This document shows positions 44,757 through 55,948 of a stretch of 64,000 nt of DNA, one piece after another. Each line of letters starts with the position of its first letter. Position 1 is the stretch's first letter. The translations under genes were made by a program, and so were the position numbers. Below the pieces are notes generated by a model, which ran no database searches, was not told where the DNA came from, and saw only the letters and a program-made list of their open reading frames with translations. Source of the stretch: Virgibacillus sp. 7505 (lineage in GTDB: Bacteria; Bacillota; Bacilli; Bacillales; Amphibacillaceae); the NCBI RefSeq assembly GCF_002272135.1, contig NZ_NPBF01000008.1, positions 124,001-188,000 on the forward strand, read 5' to 3'.

Positions 44757-45663
44757 TCCCCCTTACCGCACTTTCCTGCATGAGCTCTTCTGCTTCTTGT
44801 TTATTATACATGACCAGCCTTGGAGCTGGAATACTGATATTGCGTTCCAATAGTTTTGTTTTGATACGGTTTCTAGCTTCCCTTGCTACACCAAAATGCT
44901 GCATTGGCAAAGTTTCAATGATTGCCCGCAAAACGATGTGAGACGTTGACAAGGTCTCCACACCTAACAGCTGCGGGGTTGCTTGTATCTCAGGATATTC
45001 AGCAGGCATTTCCAGCAGCACCTGCATGATGACCTCTTCTGCTACTTGCAGATTCGCTTCATACGGTACATTGATGTCCAATACTCCCAAGCTGTTGTGG
45101 ACAGAGAAATTGGTCACTTGTGTAATATTGCCATTTGGTATGATATGCAGTTCGCCTGTCCAGTTACGAATCTTACATGTCCGCAATCCGATCTCCTCTA
45201 CATCTCCCCGCACGCCAGCTGTCTGAACATTATCTCCTACAGAAAATTGGTTTTCGAAAATAATGAAGAAGCCGCTGATAACATCCTTCACTAAGTTTTG
45301 TGCTCCGAAACCTATTGCTAAACCGGCAACTCCGGCACTTGCAATCAATGCGCCAATGTTTAATCCAAGCTGTGATAACACCATCACAACAGCGGTGAAA
45401 TACACAACATACGTAATTACATTTTGAATTAGTTTTTTCAGCGTATTTTCGCGGCGTTCTGATACAAGAGGAGCTTTCAATTTCGCTTTTTCCCTAAAGG
45501 AATTATGAAAAGTCCTCTCCACTATATTATTGGCTACGCGAGCAACAACCATAGATAATATAATGATCATAACAATCTTTAACACTGCTAATCCAATGGT
45601 TGTCCAAAGCTCGGCACTCGTCAAATAATCGTAAATACTGGTCCACTGCTCCTCTACATTCAT
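44743..45663 (-). CDS. Small-conductance mechanosensitive channel (MscS family)
   Basis: 306 aa. Three N-terminal membrane helices, the last being the Gly/Ala-rich pore helix (GALIASAGVAGLAIGFGAQNLVKDVISGFF), then the beta domain (VGDNVQTAGVRGDVEEIGLRTCKI) and C-terminal cytoplasmic part. It opens on membrane tension to release solutes after osmotic down-shock. B. subtilis YkuT is of the same type. In this origin segment it replaces genes found in B. subtilis. Confidence 0.92.
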   Translation of the reverse strand: MNVEEQWTSIYDYLTSAELWTTIGLAVLKIVMIIILSMVVARVANNIVERTFHNSFREKAKLKAPLVSERRENTLKKLIQNVITYVVYFTAVVMVLSQLGLNIGALIASAGVAGLAIGFGAQNLVKDVISGFFIIFENQFSVGDNVQTAGVRGDVEEIGLRTCKIRNWTGELHIIPNGNITQVTNFSVHNSLGVLDINVPYEANLQVAEEVIMQVLLEMPAEYPEIQATPQLLGVETLSTSHIVLRAIIETLPMQHFGVAREARNRIKTKLLERNISIPAPRLVMYNKQEAEELMQESAVRGNARE

Positions 45664-45713
45664 GAAGTACGTATCTCCTCGTCCAGTTGTTTTCTTTATA
45701 TATTATCAAATTT

Positions 45714-46733
45714 CTATTTCATTTTGTATCGATTTAGTAATGGGTATACAAGAATGGCGGAGAGGATGTAAAGATTAGCAAAGCCAAAAATCGGGTACAT
45801 CAAAGCTATCAAGTCTGTAAAACCAAGCTGTGTGAGCGGCAGCATAAGCAAAACCAGCACAGCTGCTTGCAGCCAGAGCGGTCCCTTCCATTTCGTTTGA
45901 AATCGTGAAACAATACCCAGTATTCCCGAGACAGCCGAGGTATAGATAGCAAGCCATAACACAATACTGATGCTAATAAGTACAATAGAGGGATAGTTTT
46001 TCAAAATATAGAACAAAGGGATATCATAGTGTGGAATTGCATGACTGATATGCATCAAATCATTATTGTATAAGTACGTAAGCGCACCAATGATAAGCCC
46101 GCTGCCGATACTCGCAATCCATAACTCCCCCTTCCCTTTCATTTGCTTACCGATTGCACCAATTACAGCTACAACAGGAAGGATATTCAGCGCTGTGAAT
46201 GGGAATGCCGCTTGCCAATTTGCCTGTTTACGCCAATCCTGCAGCAGATTGATTTGTTCATGTCTTGTATAGATGATAAGAACAAGAACAAGGCCTCCGA
46301 CTAGGATAGGGAGGATATAACTATTCATCGAAACGACGCCCTCTACATTGGATGTGAAAATAAGGACAATCATTAACGCAATGAAGAGAATACCCAGCCA
46401 ATTCGGAATCTGATACATCGTTCCAGTAGCACCGCCAGCAGCAATCATAACAACAGTCACTGTAAAAAGATAGAAAACAATCAACACATCATAAAATGCA
46501 GCCAACCTTCTGCCGACAAGCCGCTCCAGTACCGGAAAGTAATGCGCGCTTCTTTCGGTGAAGCTTATATGCAGAATCACATGACTGCATATCGTAAACA
46601 GAACGGTGAAAATGATGATAGCCAGTCCACTTTCATAGCCAAAAAATTGCCAGATCTCTCTTCCTGAGGCGTATCCAGCCCCTATTAATGTTGCCAATAT
46701 CAAAAACATCCATTTCAGCCCTGCAGCCCACAT
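45714..46733 (-). CDS. YkvI-like membrane protein (APC-fold)
   Basis: 339 aa with about ten helices. IGAGYASGREIWQFFG near the N-terminus is the hallmark of YkvI-family proteins, distant relatives of GerAB spore-germination and amino-acid transporters. Function unknown. ATG at 46733 is chosen over GTG 46736, since GGAGG then has 7 nt spacing. It lies divergent from yyaC and 50 bases upstream of mscS. Confidence 0.82.
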   Translation of the reverse strand: MWAAGLKWMFLILATLIGAGYASGREIWQFFGYESGLAIIIFTVLFTICSHVILHISFTERSAHYFPVLERLVGRRLAAFYDVLIVFYLFTVTVVMIAAGGATGTMYQIPNWLGILFIALMIVLIFTSNVEGVVSMNSYILPILVGGLVLVLIIYTRHEQINLLQDWRKQANWQAAFPFTALNILPVVAVIGAIGKQMKGKGELWIASIGSGLIIGALTYLYNNDLMHISHAIPHYDIPLFYILKNYPSIVLISISIVLWLAIYTSAVSGILGIVSRFQTKWKGPLWLQAAVLVLLMLPLTQLGFTDLIALMYPIFGFANLYILSAILVYPLLNRYKMK

Positions 46734-46819
46734 CACAGTCCCTCCAATTTCATATGAACACGTATAGAAAAAGTAGAAAAGCTATATACTATTACCAATA
46801 TGTGTATGGAGGATAAGCT

Positions 46820-47413
46820 ATGAGCCTGAAGAGAATATTTACGAAAAAAAAGGAGTTCCGCTGCGACTATCAAGACCCCCTTCTTATGAGTAAAGCCTAT
46901 GAAACAATCAGCTCATGGATTCCTGATGATCGGGAGATAGTTGTCCTTTGCATCGGTACAGATCGTTCAACCGGTGATGCACTAGGACCCATTATTGGTT
47001 CATTTCTGACGGAAAAACCATTGAACAGACTTCAGGTTTACGGGACTCTGGAATCTCCTGTGCATGCTGTCAATCTGGTTGAACGTCTGCAAATGATAGA
47101 GGAAAAGCATCCAAATGCTTATATAATTGCAATTGATGCCTGCTTAGGCAGAACCAGTTCCATCGGTTCTATTATCGTTTCTCCTACACCTCTTCGTCCG
47201 GGTGCCGCATTAAAGAAAAATCTTCCAGCAGTTGGGGATGCCCAAATAACTGGAATTGTTAACGCCAGCGGTGATATGGAGTATTTTGTGTTACAAAATA
47301 CTCGTTTGCATCTTGTCATGCAGCTAGCATACAAAATCAGTGCCCTCTTACTTGCTGTCGATCGCAAACAAGTTCCTATACTATCACCCGACATAACAGC
47401 TGCCGAAAACTGA
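46820..47413 (+). CDS. yyaC: YyaC, GPR-protease-like sporulation protein
   Basis: 197 aa, DUF1256 family with the fold of the germination protease GPR. Conserved IGTDRSTGDALGP, AIDACLGR and VGDAQITGIVN. In B. subtilis it is a forespore-expressed gene of unclear role next to spo0J, as here. GGAGG lies 7 nt upstream. It is the only + strand gene in this leftward stretch and converges on spo0J. Confidence 0.92.
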   Translation: MSLKRIFTKKKEFRCDYQDPLLMSKAYETISSWIPDDREIVVLCIGTDRSTGDALGPIIGSFLTEKPLNRLQVYGTLESPVHAVNLVERLQMIEEKHPNAYIIAIDACLGRTSSIGSIIVSPTPLRPGAALKKNLPAVGDAQITGIVNASGDMEYFVLQNTRLHLVMQLAYKISALLLAVDRKQVPILSPDITAAEN

Positions 47414-47415
47414 TA

Positions 47416-47431
47416 TGTTTCACGTGAAACA
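47416..47431. promoter_or_regulatory. parS site 2
   Basis: TGTTTCACGTGAAACA, exact parS consensus, between yyaC and spo0J. Confidence 0.96.
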
Positions 47432-47434
47432 AAC

Positions 47435-47473
47435 AAAAAAAGCCAAGAGAAGCGTAAGCTCCTATTGGCTTTT
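47435..47473. terminator. Bidirectional terminator between yyaC and spo0J
   Basis: Outer stem AAAAGCCAA/TTGGCTTTT and inner AGC-gtaa-GCT; A and T runs on both sides; reaches the spo0J stop. Confidence 0.85.
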
Positions 47474-48311
47474 ATCTATTCAATACATTTAAAATTCTTT
47501 CCAAATCTTCATCGGAGAAGAACTGAATCTCTATCTTCCCTTTTCGCTTACCCCGATGAATTGTTACATCTGTTCCGAATTGATTCCGCAGCTGGGATTC
47601 AGTCTGAACAAGAAATATATCCTTTACAGCCTTCTTTTTCTCTGGTTCTGGAAGATTATTGTTCATCTTGATGATGAGCTGCTCTACTTGCCGGACATTC
47701 AGCGATTCGTTGCGTATTTTCTCAACTAGCGGCTGCAATCTCTTTTTATCCTTTAACCCCAATAGAGCGCGCCCGTGACCCATTGATAATTCACCATGAT
47801 TGATTAAGTCACTAATCTCGGGGGGCAGCGTCAATAAACGAACAAGGTTCGCTATATGAGATCGGCTCTTACCTAAGCGTTTAGCTAAAATCTCCTGCGT
47901 GATATCCAATTCCTTCATCAAATTGGAATACGCTTGTGCTTCTTCAATTGGCGTGAGATCTTCCCTCTGAAGGTTTTCCAGCAGGGCAAGCTCCATCATC
48001 TTCTCATCATCCAATGACTTGATGATGACAGGCACTTTTTTCAAACCTGCTGCTTTTGCTGCGCGGAATCTTCTTTCTCCCGCTACAATTTCATAGCCTT
48101 TTATACTCTTACGGACAATGAGTGGCTGCAGGATGCCATATTCCTGAATCGATTGCGACAATTCCTCAATTGCATCTGCAGAAAAGACTTTGCGCGGTTG
48201 ATATGGATTCGCCCGGCATTCCTTGATTGCAATTTCTTGAATCTGATCTTCTTCTTTCATTTCCAATTCTGGAAAGAAAGCATTAAGACCTTTCCCCAAC
48301 CCTTTGGCCAT
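47472..48311 (-). CDS. spo0J: Chromosome partitioning protein Spo0J (ParB)
   Basis: 279 aa CTPase/parS clamp. ParB N-domain with CTP motifs ([33 protein letters not shown]), KorB-like helix-turn-helix ([23 protein letters not shown]) and a C-terminal dimer domain. It loads at parS, slides and recruits condensin. It overlaps soj by 29 bases. Confidence 0.97.
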   Translation of the reverse strand: MAKGLGKGLNAFFPELEMKEEDQIQEIAIKECRANPYQPRKVFSADAIEELSQSIQEYGILQPLIVRKSIKGYEIVAGERRFRAAKAAGLKKVPVIIKSLDDEKMMELALLENLQREDLTPIEEAQAYSNLMKELDITQEILAKRLGKSRSHIANLVRLLTLPPEISDLINHGELSMGHGRALLGLKDKKRLQPLVEKIRNESLNVRQVEQLIIKMNNNLPEPEKKKAVKDIFLVQTESQLRNQFGTDVTIHRGKRKGKIEIQFFSDEDLERILNVLNR

Positions 48312-49065
48312 GCGCCATCACTTCCTTTGCTAAGTCTAAATAAACTTCTGCACCACGCGACTTCGGATCGTAAATAATGATTGGCTGACCATAACTAGGT
48401 GCTTCTCCCAACCGGACATTTCTTGGAATGATCGACTGGTACACTTTATCTTGAAAATATTTCTTTACTTCTTCAATAACTTGAATACCAAGATTCGTAC
48501 GGGCATCCAGCATTGTCAGCAATACTCCTTCAATCATTAGATGCTTATTCAAATGTTTTTGTACAAGCCGAATCGTATTCAATAGCTGACTTAGCCCTTC
48601 TAATGCATAATACTCACATTGAACTGGGATAAGGACCGTATCTGCCGCTGTCAGCGAATTCAAAGTCAACAATCCTAAAGAAGGCGGACAATCGATGATG
48701 ACATAATCATAATTGTCTTTCACACTATCAATAGCCTTTTTCAGACGGACTTCCCTTGAGATCGTAGGCACTAGCTCGATCTCGGCTCCTGCAAGCTGAA
48801 TAGTAGCCGGAATGACATCCAAATTATCAACAGCTGTTGATACAAGGACGTTTTCGGCTTCCATATCTTCGACTAGGACGTTATATACACAATTTTCGAC
48901 ATCTGCTTTGTTTACACCAACACCGCTTGTAGCATTTCCTTGCGGATCAATGTCTACTAGCAAAACTTTATTTCCTAAAAAAGCCAGGCAAGCACTCAAA
49001 TTGACGCTGGAAGTTGTCTTCCCTACTCCGCCCTTTTGATTTGCTATTGCGATTACTTTGCCCAT
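48283..49065 (-). CDS. soj: Chromosome partitioning ATPase Soj (ParA)
   Basis: 260 aa Walker-type ATPase: deviant Walker [33 protein letters not shown]. Works with Spo0J in origin segregation and, in B. subtilis, binds and regulates DnaA at oriC. AGGTGA precedes the ATG. Soj and spo0J form one operon ended by the terminator shared with yyaC. Confidence 0.97.
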   Translation of the reverse strand: MGKVIAIANQKGGVGKTTSSVNLSACLAFLGNKVLLVDIDPQGNATSGVGVNKADVENCVYNVLVEDMEAENVLVSTAVDNLDVIPATIQLAGAEIELVPTISREVRLKKAIDSVKDNYDYVIIDCPPSLGLLTLNSLTAADTVLIPVQCEYYALEGLSQLLNTIRLVQKHLNKHLMIEGVLLTMLDARTNLGIQVIEEVKKYFQDKVYQSIIPRNVRLGEAPSYGQPIIIYDPKSRGAEVYLDLAKEVMAHGQRVGERS

Positions 49066-49163
49066 GGTGTCACCTACCTCAAACTCAATACATTTATTCT
49101 ATCATTTTTTCATAGAAACCGACGGATAAATTCAAGATTTTGAAAAGTTAGCTCCCTTTTCCT

Positions 49164-49198
49164 ATATAAAAACCCATCTTTCAGCAAGATGGGGATAT
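49164..49198 (-). terminator. noc terminator
   Basis: Stem CCCATCTT/AAGATGGG with 5-nt loop, then TTTTTATA on the - strand, 15 bases after the noc stop. Confidence 0.9.
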
Positions 49199-49212
49199 TA
49201 TTGGAGCTTTAT

Positions 49213-50064
49213 TCAGGATTTTTTCGGGATTTTAATCGTAATTTGATAATAATCGTCCTTATCTTCTTCCTCTGTTTCCAAGTTGATACCGGTATCGGAA
49301 ACCATGGAAAGTGATTGACGGATTGTATTCATGGCAATGCGCATATCCTTATTGATACCCTTCAGCTTCGGACGCTTCTTTTTCGGCTGGGCATTTAAAA
49401 TACGTGCAATGCGTGCTTCTGTCTCTTTTACATTCAATTCTTTATCTATAATTTCCTGCAAAATCAACTCTTGTTTGTCTGCATCTTTAAGAGCTATGAG
49501 CGCACGAGCATGCCGTTCTGTGATTTTCTTTGCCAATAACGCTTGCTGTACAGATTCTGGCAGCTTTAACAAGCGCATCTTATTAGCAATGGTAGATTGG
49601 CTTTTTCCAAGACGCTGCGCCAGTGCTTCCTGAGTCAAAGAATGCAGCTCCAACAAACGCTCATATGCAAGAGCTTCTTCGATAACAGTCAACTCTTCAC
49701 GCTGCAGGTTTTCTATCAGTGCTACAGAGGCCGTCTCTGTATCCGACATTTCACGGATGATGGCAGGCACTGTTTCCCATTCCAAGGACTGCACTGCACG
49801 CCAGCGACGCTCTCCTGCAATCAATTCATAGCTGCCCTCAGAATTTTTCCGTACAACTATTGGCTGGATGATGCCATGTGTGCGGATCGTCTGTGCAAGC
49901 TCTTTGATTTTATCCTCTTGGAAAACAGTTCTTGGTTGGTATTGGTTCGGGACTATATCCTGTACCCGAAGGTTTACTACTTCATCCTGATGCGCATCAT
50001 TTTCCGTTTCTGCTGAATCCGATTTATCACCTAGCCCAAAAATACGGCTGAACGGGTGTAACAT
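49213..50064 (-). CDS. noc: Nucleoid occlusion protein Noc
   Basis: 283 aa, same length as B. subtilis Noc, ParB paralogue. Start [14 protein letters not shown] is the amphipathic membrane-targeting segment; then CTP-binding [13 protein letters not shown] and [21 protein letters not shown], and helix-turn-helix [26 protein letters not shown]. It blocks FtsZ assembly over the nucleoid. AGGTGG lies 9 nt before the ATG. Confidence 0.96.
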   Translation of the reverse strand: MLHPFSRIFGLGDKSDSAETENDAHQDEVVNLRVQDIVPNQYQPRTVFQEDKIKELAQTIRTHGIIQPIVVRKNSEGSYELIAGERRWRAVQSLEWETVPAIIREMSDTETASVALIENLQREELTVIEEALAYERLLELHSLTQEALAQRLGKSQSTIANKMRLLKLPESVQQALLAKKITERHARALIALKDADKQELILQEIIDKELNVKETEARIARILNAQPKKKRPKLKGINKDMRIAMNTIRQSLSMVSDTGINLETEEEDKDDYYQITIKIPKKS

Positions 50065-50126
50065 CCTCAGACACCACCTTTTTTTACAATCCTAATCTAG
50101 CAAGCAGGTACATAAGGAATAGTAAA

Positions 50127-50142
50127 TGTTTCACGTGAAACA
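50127..50142. promoter_or_regulatory. parS site 3
   Basis: TGTTTCACGTGAAACA, exact consensus, between noc and rsmG. Confidence 0.96.
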
Positions 50143-50147
50143 TGTAT

Positions 50148-50186
50148 AAAAAGGCGCAGCAGTTCTACAGTAGAAGCTGCTGCGCT
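50148..50186 (-). terminator. rsmG terminator
   Basis: Long stem GCGCAGCAG...CTGCTGCGC with an inner TTCTA/TAGAA, then TTTTTATA on the - strand. It separates the mnmE-mnmG-rsmG transcript from noc. Confidence 0.88.
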
Positions 50187-50283
50187 TACATAAGCCGAGC
50201 CAGTTCCTTATCTACTATTTTATCATAGATTGGTTGAGAATGGTAAGCTTGTATGGTACTTCATTCACTATTTTTCTCTTGTA

Positions 50284-51000
50284 TTAAACGATCGGCTCGC
50301 GGTTTGGAACTCCAGCTTTACGAGGGTATTTCTTCGGTGTCTTCCGACGTTTGGCGATGATGGCGATATTCCTTTCTCCACCCTCTTCTGGCAAGTCGAA
50401 AGTGAAGCTTTCCACCAATTCGCCGCCCAGCAATTGAATTGCCGGTTCTGCCTCCCGAAGTTCCGTTTCCAAATTAGGTCCTTTCATGGCAATAAAATGA
50501 CCTTTAGTCCGGCAAAGCGGCAGACACAACTCTGACAGTACGGACATCCGAGCTACTGCTCTCGCCGTGACCAAATCATAGGATTCACGGAAGGATTCAT
50601 TTTTCCCGAAGTTCTCCGCTCGGTCATGATAAAAAGCGACATTGGATAAGCCAAGCTTCGTTGCAAGCTCGTTAAGGAATGTAATTCTCTTCTTCAAGGA
50701 GTCAACAATTGTCACTTTCAGCTCTGGAAAAACAATTTTCAGCGGGATAGATGGAAACCCAGCTCCTGCTCCAACATCACAGATACTTTCATCTCCTTTA
50801 AAATCAAAGAAGAAAGCAGCAGAAATCGAATCGTAGAAGTGCTTTAAATACACTTCCCCTTTTTCTGTAATTGCTGTTAAGTTCATCTTTTCATTCCACT
50901 CCACCAATAGATGGAAATAATCCTCCAGCTGCTTTAGCTGCTTCTCGGATAATGTGATTCCCTGCTCATCCAATTGTTGTAGAAAATCTGCTTGGTTCAT
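50284..51000 (-). CDS. rsmG: 16S rRNA m7G527 methyltransferase RsmG (GidB)
   Basis: 238 aa SAM-dependent methyltransferase: [17 protein letters not shown] (SAM loop), [11 protein letters not shown], and [12 protein letters not shown]. It methylates G527 in the 530 loop of 16S rRNA; loss gives low-level streptomycin resistance. It follows mnmG by 21 bases. Confidence 0.96.
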   Translation of the reverse strand: MNQADFLQQLDEQGITLSEKQLKQLEDYFHLLVEWNEKMNLTAITEKGEVYLKHFYDSISAAFFFDFKGDESICDVGAGAGFPSIPLKIVFPELKVTIVDSLKKRITFLNELATKLGLSNVAFYHDRAENFGKNESFRESYDLVTARAVARMSVLSELCLPLCRTKGHFIAMKGPNLETELREAEPAIQLLGGELVESFTFDLPEEGGERNIAIIAKRRKTPKKYPRKAGVPNREPIV

Positions 51001-51021
51001 CCTGTACCTCTTTTCGACAGA

Positions 51022-52908
51022 TTATTGATTTGCTGCTTTCACGTGTCCACCTTGTTCGATAAATACGAGCAGGATGGAAACATCGGCTGGGTTTACACCG
51101 GAAATACGGGATGCCTGGCCAACAGATAGCGGACGGACTTTTTTCAGTTTTTCGCGTGCTTCTGTTGCGAGTCCGCTGACATCATCGTAATTGATTGTAT
51201 CTGGTATTTTTTTATCTTCCATACGCTTCATCCGCTCCACTTGCTGCATGGATTTCGCGATATAGCCTTCATACTTCGTTTGAATCTCAACTTGCTCTTT
51301 TACGTCAGCAGGCAGCTCTTTGTCTGCAGGAACGATTTTCTCCAGCAAGCTGTATTTGATTTCAGGACGCTTCAAAAGATCAGATGCACGCTGTGCTTCT
51401 TTCATGACAGATCCGACTTCGTCCATCAGCTCAAGCACATGCGGTTCTGTTTTGATGATGATTCCTGCCAAACGATTTCGTTCTTCTTCAATCAGGCGTT
51501 TTTTCTCCAGGAAGCGCGCATAGCGTTCTTCGCTGATCATACCGATTTGATGTCCGATTTCAGTCAAACGCATATCTGCATTATCATGACGAAGCAGCAA
51601 ACGGTATTCTGCACGGGATGTTAGCAAACGGTAAGGTTCATTCGTACCTTTTGTAACCAAGTCATCGATCATAACACCGATGTAAGCTTGGGAACGATCA
51701 AGAATCACAGGATCTTTGCCGAGTGCTTTTGCAGCAGCATTGATACCAGCCATGATTCCTTGACCGGATGCTTCTTCATAACCGGATGTTCCATTGATTT
51801 GACCCGCTGTGTAAAGACCAGGAATTTTTTTCGTTTCCAAAGTCGGCCATAGCTGTGTCGGAACCATTGCATCATACTCGATTGCATAGCCGGCACGCAT
51901 GATTTCAGCGTTTTCCAAGCCAGGGATCGTTTGAAGCATTTCTTTTTGGACGTATTCCGGCAAGGAAGTAGACAGTCCTTGTACATATACTTCCTCTGTG
52001 TTGCGTCCTTCTGGCTCCAAGAAGATTTGGTGGCGCGGTTTATCGTTGAAACGGACAACTTTATCTTCAATAGAAGGACAGTAACGCGGTCCTGTTCCTT
52101 TGATCATACCGGAATACATAGCAGATAAACCTAGGTTTTCATTGATGATATTGTGTGTGAATTCATTAGTGTACGTCAGCCAGCAAGGGATCTGATCGGT
52201 AATGAATTCAGTTGTTTCGTAAGAGAACGCAAGCGGTTCTTCGTCTCCTGGCTGAATTTCTGTTTTGGAATAATCGATGGAACGGCTGTTTACACGTGGT
52301 GGTGTGCCAGTTTTGAACCGTACCATTTCCAAGCCAAGTTCTTCAAGATGCTCTGACAACGTGACGGATGCACGTTGGTTGTTCGGGCCGCTTTCATAAG
52401 AAACATCTCCGATGATGACGCGTCCGCGCATGAATGTTCCAGTCGTGATAACGACTGTCTTTGCGTAATACGCCGCTTTCGTTTCTGTGATGACACCTTT
52501 GCAGACACCATCTTCAATGATTAAACGGTCAACCATTGCTTGACGCATCGTCAGGTTTTCTTGGCTTTCCAATGTTTTCTTCATTTCAGTGATATATAGC
52601 GGTTTATCCGCTTGAGCTCGCAAAGCACGTACGGCAGGACCTTTTCCTGTGTTGAGCATACGCATTTGAATATACGTTTTATCAATAACTTTACCCATCA
52701 CGCCGCCAAGTGCATCGATTTCGCGCACTACCACACCTTTTGCAGGTCCGCCGACGGATGGATTACATGGCATGAATCCTGTCATGTCAAGGTTCATGGA
52801 CAGCATTAGAGTATTAGCACCCATTTTTGCTGCTGCCACACCAGCTTCACAGCCAGCATGTCCTGCACCTATGACGATGACATCATAATGCCCAGCATCG
52901 TATGTCAT
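51022..52908 (-). CDS. mnmG: tRNA uridine 34 carboxymethylaminomethyl enzyme MnmG (GidA)
   Basis: 628 aa FAD protein: [14 protein letters not shown] dinucleotide motif, [31 protein letters not shown], and a C-terminal MnmE-binding domain. With MnmE it modifies the wobble uridine of several tRNAs. The inner ATG at 52908 gives 9 nt spacing to AGGAG and the same length as B. subtilis; ATG 52914 is too close to the ribosome site. Confidence 0.96.
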   Translation of the reverse strand: MTYDAGHYDVIVIGAGHAGCEAGVAAAKMGANTLMLSMNLDMTGFMPCNPSVGGPAKGVVVREIDALGGVMGKVIDKTYIQMRMLNTGKGPAVRALRAQADKPLYITEMKKTLESQENLTMRQAMVDRLIIEDGVCKGVITETKAAYYAKTVVITTGTFMRGRVIIGDVSYESGPNNQRASVTLSEHLEELGLEMVRFKTGTPPRVNSRSIDYSKTEIQPGDEEPLAFSYETTEFITDQIPCWLTYTNEFTHNIINENLGLSAMYSGMIKGTGPRYCPSIEDKVVRFNDKPRHQIFLEPEGRNTEEVYVQGLSTSLPEYVQKEMLQTIPGLENAEIMRAGYAIEYDAMVPTQLWPTLETKKIPGLYTAGQINGTSGYEEASGQGIMAGINAAAKALGKDPVILDRSQAYIGVMIDDLVTKGTNEPYRLLTSRAEYRLLLRHDNADMRLTEIGHQIGMISEERYARFLEKKRLIEEERNRLAGIIIKTEPHVLELMDEVGSVMKEAQRASDLLKRPEIKYSLLEKIVPADKELPADVKEQVEIQTKYEGYIAKSMQQVERMKRMEDKKIPDTINYDDVSGLATEAREKLKKVRPLSVGQASRISGVNPADVSILLVFIEQGGHVKAANQ

Positions 52909-52926
52909 GTTCATTCTCTCCTTTTT

Positions 52927-54303
52927 TTATTTTCCTAAGCAAAACTGTGAAAACAGTTGGTCGATTAAGCTTTCATGTACGGTATCTCCAATGATTTCAC
53001 CGAGCAATTCCCATGTTCTTGTCACATCTATTTGGACGATATCCATCGGCATTTGCATTTCGATGCCATTCATCGCTTCCCGAAGTGATGACAATGCCTG
53101 CTTCAAAAGCTGGATATGTCGTACATTCGATATATAACTCAAGTCGCCGCCATCGATTTCCCCTGCAAAGAAGGTATCCTTGATAGCAAGCTCCAATTCG
53201 TCGATTCCTTTTTCTTCAATCAATGCAGTCGTAATGACTGGACGGTCTCCTGCCAGCTGACGAACTTCTTCCAGATCGATTTGCTGGGAGAGATCCGTTT
53301 TGTTGACGATGACAATCACATCTAGACCGGCAACAGCTTCGAATAAGTTACGATCCTCGTCAGACAAAGCTTCTCCATAGTTCAGCACAAGCAAAATAAG
53401 GTCACTTTGCTTTAGAACCTGACGTGAGCGCTCTACACCGATTCGTTCCACGATATCCTCTGTTTCACGGATTCCCGCTGTATCAACCAGCTTCAATGGC
53501 ACGCCGCGTACATTGACGTATTCTTCAATGATATCTCGCGTCGTACCGGCGATTTCTGTAACAATGGCTTTATTTTCATGCACTAGTGCATTCATCAAAG
53601 AAGATTTCCCAACGTTCGGACGGCCGATAATTGCTGTAGCCAACCCCTCCCGCAGGATCTTTCCTTGCTTCGCCATTTCGAGCAGCTTCTCTATCTCTTC
53701 ATACACATATTGTGTTTTTTCAATCATCATATTGTGGGACATCTCTTCCACATCATCATACTCGGGATAATCAATGTTCACTTCAACATGCGCTACTGTT
53801 TCCAATAATTCCTGGCGCAGCTTCTGGATCAAACGGGATAGTCTGCCCTCCATCTGATTGAGAGCAACGTTCATTGCCCGATCAGTTTTCGCTCGGATCA
53901 AATCCATGACAGCTTCTGCTTGAGAAAGGTCGATGCGTCCATTAAGAAAGGCTCTCTTAGTGAACTCCCCTGGCTCTGCCAGACGTGCACCTTCCTGCAA
54001 TGCTAGTTCCAGGACACGATTCACGGATACTAGACCACCGTGGCAATTTATTTCAACGACATCTTCCCGTGTGAATGTTTTCGGTGCCTTCATAACAGAC
54101 ACCATCACTTCCTCTGCAACCTCGCCGGTTTCCGGGTCGATGAGTTTACCATAATGAATTGTATGACTTGGTACATCAGTCAGTTTTTTTCCATCAAAAA
54201 GTTTAGCAGCAATCTCCACTGCTTCAGCACCACTAAGACGAACAATGGCTATCGCTCCTTCTCCAACAGGAGTCGATATCGCAGCTATTGTATCATTCTG
54301 CAT
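52927..54303 (-). CDS. mnmE: tRNA modification GTPase MnmE (TrmE)
   Basis: 458 aa: N-terminal THF-binding domain ([22 protein letters not shown]), helical domain with inserted G domain ([32 protein letters not shown]) and the C-terminal FCLGK whose Cys is conserved. Partner of MnmG. It begins the mnmE-mnmG-rsmG unit and is separated from jag by a gap with DnaA-like boxes. Confidence 0.97.
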   Translation of the reverse strand: MQNDTIAAISTPVGEGAIAIVRLSGAEAVEIAAKLFDGKKLTDVPSHTIHYGKLIDPETGEVAEEVMVSVMKAPKTFTREDVVEINCHGGLVSVNRVLELALQEGARLAEPGEFTKRAFLNGRIDLSQAEAVMDLIRAKTDRAMNVALNQMEGRLSRLIQKLRQELLETVAHVEVNIDYPEYDDVEEMSHNMMIEKTQYVYEEIEKLLEMAKQGKILREGLATAIIGRPNVGKSSLMNALVHENKAIVTEIAGTTRDIIEEYVNVRGVPLKLVDTAGIRETEDIVERIGVERSRQVLKQSDLILLVLNYGEALSDEDRNLFEAVAGLDVIVIVNKTDLSQQIDLEEVRQLAGDRPVITTALIEEKGIDELELAIKDTFFAGEIDGGDLSYISNVRHIQLLKQALSSLREAMNGIEMQMPMDIVQIDVTRTWELLGEIIGDTVHESLIDQLFSQFCLGK

Positions 54304-54335
54304 TTCTTCACCTCTTTCTATCTTTTTTTATCTAT

Positions 54336-54463
54336 TTATCCACAGCATATAGCTATGATTAAGTTTATACTCACTAACTTATAAGAATAGCACAGGTGTC
54401 TATCAAAAAGAAAGATATCCACATGAAAATTTAGTGGCAGATGCTAGCTTCGGCTTATCCACA
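54336..54463. promoter_or_regulatory. DnaA boxes in the jag-mnmE gap
   Basis: Exact TTATCCACA at 54336-54344 and 54455-54463, plus ATATCCACA at 54415-54423. They lie in the 193-bp gap upstream of mnmE. Confidence 0.6.
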
Positions 54464-54479
54464 TGTGAATAGAGAGCAT

Positions 54480-54514
54480 AAAAAAAAGTCTTGGCATCAT
54501 TGCCAAGACTTTTC
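54480..54514 (-). terminator. jag terminator
   Basis: Stem AAGTCTTGGCA/TGCCAAGACTT with 4-nt loop, T run on the - strand; overlaps the jag stop codon. Confidence 0.92.
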
Positions 54515-55135
54515 CTTAACTGGTTGGATGACGATATACCTGTTCGGTTCCTTACCTTTCGAAACGGTTTCGACACCCTTTTGCTTTTGAGCTGCCGCAT
54601 GGATGATTTTCCGTTCGCTAGCCGGCATTGGATCAAGAGGAATTGCTTTTTGCACCGCCAATGCCTTACTGGCAGCCTGGACAGCTAGCATTTCAAGCGT
54701 TTCCCGTCTTCTTGACCGATATCCTTCCGCATCGACGGTAACGGTATAATGATATGCTTTTTGCTGATGCAGAAATTGTTCGACAAGCTGTTCCAGCGCA
54801 TTGAGCGTTTGTCCCCTTTTTCCAATCAACATGCCGAGATTTTCTCCGCTAAGTGTAAACATCACATGCTTTTTCTTCCGGGCCGTGATCTCCACCTCTG
54901 TACCTGGGCGCAGATGCTGGATGACACTTTCCAAATATTCTTTTGCCGCTTGTACGTTATCAGTCTTCACGACCACTTTAATTACTGCCGGTTTGGCACC
55001 GAACAGATTGAGGAAGCCTTTGCTTCCTTCATCTATTATAGTGACTTCGACTTCTTCCTTAGAAACACGTAACTGCTGTAAAGCTGATTGAATCGCATCA
55101 TCTACTGTTTTGCCGCGAGCAGTCAGCTGTTTCAT
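54497..55135 (-). CDS. jag: Jag/KhpB, SpoIIIJ-associated RNA-binding protein
   Basis: 212 aa: N-terminal Jag domain (ARGKTVDDAIQSALQQL), KH domain with GMLIGKRGQTLNALEQL, and R3H domain (MPASERKIIHAAAQ). Binds RNA, and in Bacillus is linked to sporulation and envelope control. Its start overlaps the spoIIIJ stop by one base. Confidence 0.95.
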   Translation of the reverse strand: MKQLTARGKTVDDAIQSALQQLRVSKEEVEVTIIDEGSKGFLNLFGAKPAVIKVVVKTDNVQAAKEYLESVIQHLRPGTEVEITARKKKHVMFTLSGENLGMLIGKRGQTLNALEQLVEQFLHQQKAYHYTVTVDAEGYRSRRRETLEMLAVQAASKALAVQKAIPLDPMPASERKIIHAAAQKQKGVETVSKGKEPNRYIVIQPVKEKSWQ

Positions 55136-55914
55136 TATTTCTTGCTGTCTGCTTGTGCTTTGTTTTTCGACATCATCGGTTTATTGATAAGCAATGTCTG
55201 TGCCACCATGAAGATGTTACCGACTACCCAATACAATGCCAAAGCTGATGGAAGGAATAGCGCAAATACAGTAATCATGACTGGCATGATATAAAGCATC
55301 ATCGTCATTTGCGGATTAGCTGCCATTGCTGTATTTCCTGCCATCATCAATTTCTGCTGCAGGAATGTTGCAAGACCTGCTACGATTGGCAGAATGAAGT
55401 ACGGATCCGGGGATCCAAGCTGTACCCAAAGGAAGTTATGTTCCTTGATTGCTTCTGTACGGCTGATTGCTTGATAGAAAGCAAGCAAAATTGGCATCTG
55501 TACGATGATCGGCAGACATCCTGCCAAAGGATTTACACCGTGACGCTGGAAGAGCTGCATCGTTTCCTGCTGTAGTTTCTGTTGCGTGTTTGCATCTTTG
55601 GAGCTGTATTTCTTCTGAAGTTCCTTTAATTCAGGCTGAATTTCCTGCATTGCCCGAGAGCTCCGCAGCTGCTTGATGTTCAATGGCAGCAATACCAATC
55701 GGATGATCACTGTTACGATGATGATCCCAAGACCAAAGTTCTCACCTGTAAGATCTGCGAAATATGCAATCAACCAAGATAGCGGGTAGATGAAATACTG
55801 ATTCCAGAACCCGGTACTTTCCGAAGTGATTGGATCGGTGTTCGGCGCACAGCCTGCTAAGGCCGCGACGAGCAGCACGAGTGCCAATACTAATAAAACT
55901 TTTTTACGCACCAT
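55135..55914 (-). CDS. spoIIIJ: Membrane protein insertase SpoIIIJ (YidC1)
   Basis: 259 aa lipoprotein (lipobox AALAGCAP) with five membrane helices and the YidC/Oxa1 core ([29 protein letters not shown] region, with the conserved Arg in the groove). It inserts membrane proteins and is needed for sigma-G activation during sporulation in B. subtilis. Order rpmH-rnpA-spoIIIJ-jag is conserved. Confidence 0.96.
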   Translation of the reverse strand: MVRKKVLLVLALVLLVAALAGCAPNTDPITSESTGFWNQYFIYPLSWLIAYFADLTGENFGLGIIIVTVIIRLVLLPLNIKQLRSSRAMQEIQPELKELQKKYSSKDANTQQKLQQETMQLFQRHGVNPLAGCLPIIVQMPILLAFYQAISRTEAIKEHNFLWVQLGSPDPYFILPIVAGLATFLQQKLMMAGNTAMAANPQMTMMLYIMPVMITVFALFLPSALALYWVVGNIFMVAQTLLINKPMMSKNKAQADSKK

Positions 55915-55948
55915 GTTTCCTCCTTAACTTCCTTGCATAAGACTTTCC

